Source: Metallyticus violacea
Lineage: Eukaryota > Arthropoda > Insecta > Mantodea > Metallyticidae
Reading direction: 5' to 3'
DNA length: 64,000 nt
Assembly (NCBI GenBank): GCA_030762175.1
Contig: CM060833.1
Coordinates: 172,626,001-172,690,000, forward strand
Below the pieces are notes generated by a model. The model had not been told where the DNA came from and did no database searches. It saw only the letters and a list, made by a program, of their open reading frames with translations. The translations under genes were made by a program, and so were the position numbers. Within the stretch, counting starts at the first letter, position 1. Every line of letters begins with the position of its first letter. Positions 57,700 to 64,000 of the stretch are shown here, one piece after another.

Positions 57700-58990
57700 C
57701 TAGGAAATTGTCCATATTCAAGCAATTAGCGTGGTTCGCAAGCAGATCCCAGCTTGTCATTCGTCCTCTAATTTCCTTACAAAGTTTCAGTAAATAGGAT
57801 TTTTCTCAGATGTTCCCAGTCGGTACATTCTGCTAGACTCATTCGTCATCACCTCCACAAAATCGTCCGATTCTCCTACCAGAATTTTTGTGCCTTCAGT
57901 AGCTTGGCCTTATCAAAACCACATCATTCCTGATCTTAACTTTCTCCCTAGAGCAAATACCTCCTTACCCGAGGTTAGTTTAATTTCATTCGATAGGCTC
58001 CAGGTAACTTTCGTGTTACATTCTGCCTGCTGATAGCCTCTAAAGTTGTTCCAACTTTCTTTCATACTTTTTTATTATTTGCATCGTCTGGTTACCAATT
58101 TCTCAAGTCCTCTTTCCCCCTCTGCAGCCCAAAGCTTTGGTGTTGTATTTTGTAGCTGCATTTAGCGTGAAGTGTGGACTGGTCTCCCTGCATTAACCTA
58201 AGGTAGTATTTCACCGTCCTTGTTTTACTAACTGTATCTTCAAAACAACGTACTTCTCTCAAGATCGCACAGCTTGAATCCGAGAACCCTGTTCCAAAAA
58301 TCGACTGAATTTTATTTACATGTTCAGCTTTCCCCTATCCCCATATTTCACTTCCATATAACAAAATAGAACTTAATCATAACATTATACACCCTCTTTA
58401 GTGTATCTACTGGTATATTTGGAACGTGACCCAGAAAACGTAGTATCTCATTTAGTTTACCTCGTGTTTTATAATTAATAACGGATAAGTGCTTATTCCA
58501 TTTAGTTTACCTCGTGTTTTATAATTAATAACAGATAAGTGCTTATTCCATTTCACACTCATATTAAAAGGTTACTCCTAAATAAAATGTATAGCATTTT
58601 GTATTTCTTGTCCACTTTATCTATGCCATATATATAGCCATTTTAAAAGACGTTATTTTGATTTTGTTAACATTTATTACCATACTCCATTTCATGCAAT
58701 ACTCTTCTAGGATGCGAAAGCCTTTCTGCAAACCATCTCTTGTAAGAGATTAAAGAGTTCAAGTTGAATATTTTCCGCTCAATTTTTCTCTGGCTTTCCT
58801 GGAGAATCCTATTTTGATTCCTCGTGTCTGGCAGCCATAGAGTAGACACGGAACGACAGCTCTGAAGAATTTGTAATCATAGCTAGGTGCTCCTGTACTG
58901 CTATAAATATTTGTAGGAAACTTCAGTTTTATTGTAGTCGAAGATGGAGCATGTTTCAGGTGGCAGTAAAATTGCAGCGGGAAAAGTACA
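57700..58990 (-). pseudogene. Non-LTR retrotransposon reverse-transcriptase remnant
   Basis: Read on the - strand, the matches come in pieces: FFRAVVPCLLYGCQTR (about 58835-58885) resembles the C-terminal LLYGCETW block. GLQKGFRILEEYCMKWSMV..N..K (about 58660-58750) resembles the palm-domain helix L..L..Y...W.L.IN..KTKI, followed by a LGVTF strand near 58570-58590. LLYGSEIWG (about 58338-58365) is a second copy of the C-terminal block, then a tail HVNKIQSIF. Stops and frameshifts are numerous. The order, with the C-terminal block both before and after the palm, suggests two decayed elements side by side. The YADD catalytic motif is not visible. Confidence 0.6.
58449..58548. repeat. 50-bp tandem duplication inside the RT remnant
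   Basis: CATTTAGTTTACCTCGTG...GTGCTTATTC occurs twice in tandem (58449-58498, 58499-58548) with one G/A difference. Confidence 0.95.
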
Positions 58991-59327
58991 AACACAGGAA
59001 GTGAATATAACTTTTAAAATAAAATTAATGCAAAAGATGATTAGTGGACCAAAAGGTTTGTAGCAATACTCTATAAGCCATAGTTGTTTTGAGTAAACAA
59101 GATGTGGGGTGGTATTTTAAAATGTGTTTTTTAGTCCATTTATGCTACTAATGTTATTACTTCTGCAACAATCCCCGTTCAATTCAATATGCCAAAAATA
59201 TTTATTGGTACATCATATTTCACAAAATAAATCTAACGTTTCTTTTGTCCCCCCTCTTTTTGTTGGAAATACGAGAATTCCGAATAATGTTCATAGTTCT
59301 GCGTACATGTTCACACTTGTTGCAGCC

Positions 59328-59890
59328 TAATCTTCACAATCAGGGCAAAAGCTTTGACTTGAATGGGGCCGGGCGGAGCTGTTCAAATATCGATTATTTT
59401 TATAGTAAATCAGAAAATTATGATAAAAGTTTGGTGGAAAATCGTTATGATATTTCATATGATGAGTCTGACAGTAATTCTTTTAACAAACACCAAAACG
59501 CGATGAAAAGTATGGAAAGAAATTTGCGAAAAGAGCTCAGGGAAAAGTTGGATACAGGAGAGGAATTTAGTACAGCCAGGGAAAGCTCCACCGTACCTCT
59601 GAGAGAAATACAGAAAACCGAAATAAATACAATGAAAAATTTAACGAACATACGAGAAATAAAATGCCAACGACTAAAGGACAATGACTACATTAGAGGC
59701 GGTTCCATGAAAGTTTCATTCATATAAAATCTAAAGTTGGAATGAGGGCACAGTATGTAAAAGACAGAAGAACCACTGAATGCAGTCTTGAGGATTATAG
59801 TTCAAAAATTGTCAAAGGCATTTCTTCGCTACTTTTGAAGAACAGCAATAAATTAATAAAAAAGAAGAAATCAACAAGTTCTATTTAAAT
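59328..59890 (+). CDS. Charged ORF with one frameshift, unknown, possibly upstream part of the next element
   Basis: After an acceptor-like TTGTTGCAG (59319-59327) the frame is open for 133 codons to TAA 59725-59727. It is rich in Glu/Lys/Asn/Asp, with EKLDTGEEFSTARESSTVPL and KNLTNIREIKCQRLKDNDY. At about 59695 another frame takes over (YVKDRRTTECSLEDYSSKIV, then KKKKSTS) and stays open to 59888. The switch suggests one original ORF broken by a frameshift. The region sits 170 bases upstream of a transposon-like sequence on the same strand and may be its N-terminal part. No domain is recognised. Confidence 0.35.
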
Positions 59891-60029
59891 AATAACCAAT
59901 GATATTCCCCGGCCATAAAAAACTCTAAAGTAGATATTATTCATATAAGAAAACATCTTTTCAGTTAACCATTAAACGAATGCCATCGTTGGAAAGCGCT
60001 ATCTTAATCTAAAAAAATGTGTTCTTTAT

Positions 60030-60456
60030 CTGAAGTACCAAATTCAGAAAAATATTTTTGGATAGAGCCGCAGTTTCAAAATGCCCCACACTGGAAACTG
60101 TAAAAATTGTGGTGAAAATCAAAGCACGCCTTCGAGCAAATGAGAAATACCTTGCTGATTTTCATTACAAGTATAAACATCAAGACATGGGGGGAAAAAT
60201 TATGATATCCACATCCGTTGACAAAGATCGGTTTTTGCAAATGGAAACTATGGACGTACAATTTCACTACATCAAGAACTACTGTGGTACCAGGCAATAG
60301 CTCAAAGAGCGTCGATGATAGCATCCTGCTTCATGAAACTCTTCAGGGTTCACCAGAATCTGTGGAATGTGTGATTGTACATTCTGATACTCGTTCAGGT
60401 CAGAACAAGAACTCCGCATTCCTGTTGTGTAACTCAGTTCTTCAGTGGAAAACATG
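60030..60456 (+). pseudogene. Degenerate transposon-like ORF (DUF7869-type core)
   Basis: In one frame from about 60058: CPTLETVKIVVKIKARLR, then KYLADFHYKYKHQ, DKDRF (to TAG 60298). In a second frame from about 60235: LWTYNFTTSRTTVVPG, then CVIVHSDTRSGQNKNSAF, ending TGA at 60457. The order of a Cys..Cys-like start, a helix with Lys/Asp, LWTYN, then VI.YSD.CGGQN.N follows a family found in many insect and other invertebrate genomes as multicopy, transposon-like proteins, which I link to DUF7869 from memory. Here the Cys of SD.CGGQN is Thr/Arg. The frameshift near 60230 makes it a pseudogene. Confidence 0.55.
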
Positions 60457-62103
60457 AAAAAGATTTAGCATAAATTTCTCTTTGTAAAATTTGTACAAGA
60501 TGTAATTGCAAAGTAATGACAAAGCTGCTATTGTTGAAATTCCACAAGAACCTCGGGGTTAAACATTTCTGAGATATGAGTTCCCCTTCTATATCCTCTT
60601 AAAGAACGTTTTGGTAAATAGAAATGTTGATATAGACGAGCAAGTTAATTTTTGGATGTTTGTCACAAAGAATAGACCTACACTTTTGAAAGAAAATCCA
60701 TTTTGAACCTGCAACATAAGAAGGGGCTGAAACTACTACTTCCATTTGCCTCTTGCGTACCGAACTCATTATGCATTCGGAAGAATTACAATGACCTTCA
60801 ATCATGGATGGAGTTTATATCAAATTTCTCCATTATCTGACGCTTAGGGAAGTGACGAAGAGTGAATTTTAGAACGTACATACATCATCCTAAGTTAATA
60901 CTCGAGTTACGTTTCCTGTGTAATTGTGTTTTTTCTCCAACAGTGTGATTTTGTTTTCATAGTTTGCTAATTTATTATGCAGCTAGAACTTTTAATTTAG
61001 GGTACAAACCATTACAATTTATTTGAGGTAATTTGGGGACCAATAGATAATAATATTAATCCAACAGCTAATGTTAAGACAAACACAACTGCAAACAAGA
61101 TAATTTACTTCTCTTAACTGCGCCCTATGATTATTAATATATTTTTCTGACCAGATTAATGCTAATTTGCAATTTCCCAGTTAACAATTATAGATATTTA
61201 TGTCAAAATATGTTTATAAAAAGTTTTATTTAAATTTTAATTACATTTTGTGTCACTATTGACATACTCTGATTTATGAAATAAAATTGAAATTTCAAGT
61301 AGAATTTCTCAAAAAATGTTATTTTTAAGCTATCAATTTGTGATCTGTTATCTAGTACCTGGGATATCAATGGACATCCAGCAATGTTCCAGTTCTTCAA
61401 TAGATATAATTGTCGGTCATTTCCAATGCGCAATAAACTTCGATATTCTTTTACCCACGTTGCTATTCTGACATCCGGACAGTAAACACGCGCTGTAGTT
61501 CTCGTAATATAAAAGGTGATGTGTACTGGCGATCTCATAGCAACAGTACAGTCGCATGTGTGAGGTTAGCGAACATGCAGTCGGAAAAATTATAAGAGAA
61601 ATCAGAAGAAGGGCGCAAGTGAATGCCAGATATGAAAAGGTTGTGAGTGTTTGTAATGAAAAATTATAAGTTGAAGCGGAAGAAGAAAACCATGATGCGT
61701 AAGACAATGACTAGCATTGCCAATATTTAGAACCATAGAGCAGGATTGCAGCTTTTCAAAATATTTTCAAATAAAATTTATTCTTTATAATAAATAGATA
61801 TCGAGAACCATGTATGCAGTGTTTTAAATGGAGAGAAATTCAAATCTGAAGAAATGAAGAATGAAAACTTTACTGTACCTACCTCATTATTCGCTGTTCA
61901 GAGCATTACATATATTAATATAAGTTATACTGCCCCACTAACACCCCTTATTTAATGTTTATGACAACGTTGAATGTGCTTCACTTTGCTATAGGATACG
62001 ACTTCTGAAAACCTCAACAAATATCAGGGAATTTCTCAGAGCGTTTACATTATTCCTAAACTGGAGATTCAACATTGCAATCTCTTCCCAAAGGAGTTAA
62101 ACT
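60457..62103. other. No supported gene
   Basis: Frames at 61230-61707 on the - strand are unrecognised. Short stretches after 60457 could be further decay of the transposon-like ORF. Confidence 0.35.
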
Positions 62104-62253
62104 TCATCCCTTGAGCATCACTGGCAGCTGAGATCCGCTCAGATCCAGCGCTCCCTGCTTTCTATCCCTTTGTAAACAAATTTTCCACAGGATGCCTATG
62201 CTTTGCTTCACCCCATTTGGTTCTTTCTGCTCTGCGTCACAGCTGGCGAAAGT
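62104..62253 (-). CDS. Candidate 3' coding exon with strong acceptor
   Basis: On the - strand, a textbook polypyrimidine tract TTTTTTCTCCTCTTCTTGCAG ends at 62254. The exon that follows opens in phase 0 as TFASCDAEQKEPNGVKQSIG, then LWKICLQRDRKQG and SGSQLPVMLKG, ending in TGA at 62104-62106. GC content is above the flanks. A possible donor (ATGG/GGTGAAG) inside would shorten it. If unspliced, the frame could also be read from an upstream ATG as a signal-peptide protein, but the tract looks like an acceptor instead. The family is unknown. Confidence 0.4.
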   Translation of the reverse strand, partial: TFASCDAEQKEPNGVKQSIGILWKICLQRDRKQGALDLSGSQLPVMLKG

Positions 62254-62611
62254 CTGCAAGAAGAGGAGAAAAAATAAAATAAAATAAGGCAAGCAGAGAA
62301 AAAGCCGCGCCTTTTTCCTGTATCGTACCGCACGAATGCTGACAGGGCGGGTAATTTAAAGAAGTTCCACTCTCACTGAATGCTGAGGTATACGTTACCT
62401 CATTCATTGTAAAAGTGAAAAAATGGTCGCACTGTGCACTTTTATTTTTGTTTTTGTTTTTTTCTTCAAAGCATTTCGTTCTTACATTAAGGAACCACTT
62501 TCTCTTTACATTTGAAGCACTGCAAGATCCAAATTGCCTACGCTTCTCAGTTTCCTAAGCTTGGCCATTGTACTGTACGACCACTATCAAGACATCCAGA
62601 GAGTGCATAGT
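62254..62611. other. No gene; GTGCATAGT target copy at 62603-62611
   Basis: Moderate GC at 62290-62350, then AT-rich. The last nine bases are the left target-site duplication of the next SINE. Confidence 0.4.
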
Positions 62612-62895
62612 TTTCTTTTTTAATAGTGTTTAATGCCCCTTTTAACTACTGAGGATCACAGGTGGTGGACACTGGTGATTTATGAGATGAAATGATAAAC
62701 TGGGAAAGGGAAAGGATTTTTTTAAAGGAAGGAAGCGTTCCACGCCCAAGTTTTAGAGTACCTCCCCGGCATTTGCCATTTATAAGGACTGAAGAAAACC
62801 TGGAAAAGTCTTCAGTCAGGGAGGATGGTCCTGGTTGGAATTGAACCCCAGACCTCCCGCTCACGAGTCCGCACCTTGGCCACCCGTGGCGTAGG
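62612..62895 (-). mobile_element. SINE-B copy 6 with 9-bp target-site duplication
   Basis: On the - strand the head starts at about 62890 (CGCCACGGGTGGCCAAGG), with box B GGGTTCAATTCC. The body includes AAATGGCAAATGCC and the 3' end GGGCATTAAACAC, with an A-rich tail to 62612. GTGCATAGT is present at 62603-62611 and 62896-62904, immediately outside the element. The head lacks about eight bases around the TTAACGAC segment. Confidence 0.93.
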
Positions 62896-64000
62896 GTGCA
62901 TAGTAAAACACAGCCTCATTATTATGAAAGTAATTGTCGTTTCTTTAAGCTGTAAACAAAGTTTCATTTTAACGAAAATGAAAAGTGCAGCCATTTCAAA
63001 CCGTTATATGATCATATTACCAGTTTCTTTTTCCCCCTTCTGCATGAAACTCCTTAACACTATAAATAAATTATGTAAAAAATACTCGTAGTACTTCGCT
63101 GCCTGTCCGTGTACTGGAAACTTTTTAAAAATGGGGAATGTATTATAACATTTTAGATCAAATAAGCAAAGAGTCTCGCATTCCAAGGGTATAGTGACCG
63201 TAACTTGATAAATATTCTTTTAATTGCCTAATTAAACCTGTGTCATACAAATAAAATTTTATATCTAATCTTAAGCTTTTACTCTCAGACGGAAGACGAA
63301 ATATCTGATTCAATAATCAACATCATCACAAACGAGATAACAAGCTAGCATAATCCTGGCCCAGTTTCCGGTGAACATTCATAAGAAATTGTATAGTAGG
63401 CGCTATGATAGTTGGTGAGAAGCAATAGTCATGCGAAAGTAATCTGATGTCAACATACTAATAACATTGTCTAAAGAGTCTGTTTTTCTGCTATTATCAC
63501 AATCACCCCTTTACTACTGCTGCCGCCGCTACCTCCATCAGCACTACTACTTCAGAAGGGCTGCAGGCAGATAATGTCAAACGGACCGTTCATATCATTG
63601 GAATGGAATGGAGCTACAATGTGTGTAGAATGTGTCTACTGAGGATACCTAGTTTTCTTCAATAACCAGATAGAGGAAATTGAAAAGAATTGCCCTAACA
63701 GTCACTGAAACAGCATTGTGCCCCGTTTCCATTGAGATGTTAATAGAATATTTATGTTATAAACCTGTTATTATATTGTAATTAATAGTACAGATATTTA
63801 GTGTATATGTATCCTAAGATATTATTTGATGGCATGATTAGTGTTTTTTTAGAATAGGAGTTTCTATGAGTGGCTGTTTACGGAAGACCAAGCTAAGAGG
63901 GTAGCACCAAGGAGATAATAAATCACTGTTCAACAATGAAGGGTAAACACAGAGACAAATGTTGTGTCATTGCTTGAATGACCCAACGTTTGTTAGGGTC
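62896..64000. other. No gene seen
   Basis: AT-rich sequence with small chance frames. A short CTGCTGCCGCCGCTACC patch near 63520 has no context. Confidence 0.4.

Noticed and set aside
1..64000. A bacterial-type or defence gene cluster
   Set aside because: No Shine-Dalgarno-led compact gene array exists. Composition, introns and SINEs are those of an animal genome.

Overview
The window is eukaryotic and almost certainly from an insect with a large, repeat-rich genome. It is strongly AT-rich, has no operon-like gene packing, and contains spliced-exon signals, two abundant and two rarer tRNA-derived SINE families, mariner/Tc1, hAT and Merlin-type DNA transposon remains, a non-LTR reverse-transcriptase remnant, a probable solo LTR and many microsatellites. 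The transposon mix (notably DUF4817-type and mariner elements) fits an arthropod, probably a hemimetabolous insect. The species cannot be named from the sequence alone.

The only convincing cellular gene piece is one internal exon on the + strand at 1378-1592. It encodes the C-terminal half of an immunoglobulin domain and has good splice sites. The rest of the window reads as intron or intergenic DNA. I flag weaker exon candidates on the evidence of splice sites plus an open frame. On the - strand these are 2539-2665, 22022-22229, 22904-22984, 53792-53974 and 62104-62253. On the + strand they are 32406-32527 (promoter-like sequence and a signal-peptide-like start) and 36040-36321. None is identified and their grouping into genes is not known.

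Layout: 0-5 kb holds the Ig exon, a SINE-B and a hAT deletion derivative. 6-12 kb holds SINE-A, two minisatellites, an internally deleted DUF4817/Tc1-mariner element flanked by TA, and SINE-C. 12-21 kb holds SINE-B, a mariner fragment, a Merlin remnant, a 34-bp palindrome, a SINE-A/SINE-B pair, a SINE-B with its poly(A) tail, and SINE-C. 21-37 kb is mostly unannotatable, with candidate exons, microsatellites, one SINE-A and a transposase shred. 37-45 kb holds a mariner with both terminal inverted repeats, two more mariner fragments, SINE-B and a 61-bp tandem array. 47-55 kb holds SINE-A copies, SINE-D, a probable solo LTR and a recent 109-bp tandem duplication. 55-64 kb holds a purine-rich island, large trinucleotide arrays, a reverse-transcriptase remnant, a degenerate transposon-like ORF and a SINE-B with target-site duplication.

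Few genes can be said to work together here. The sequence is best read as a record of repeated transposon and SINE insertion in or beside a long-intron gene of the Ig superfamily.
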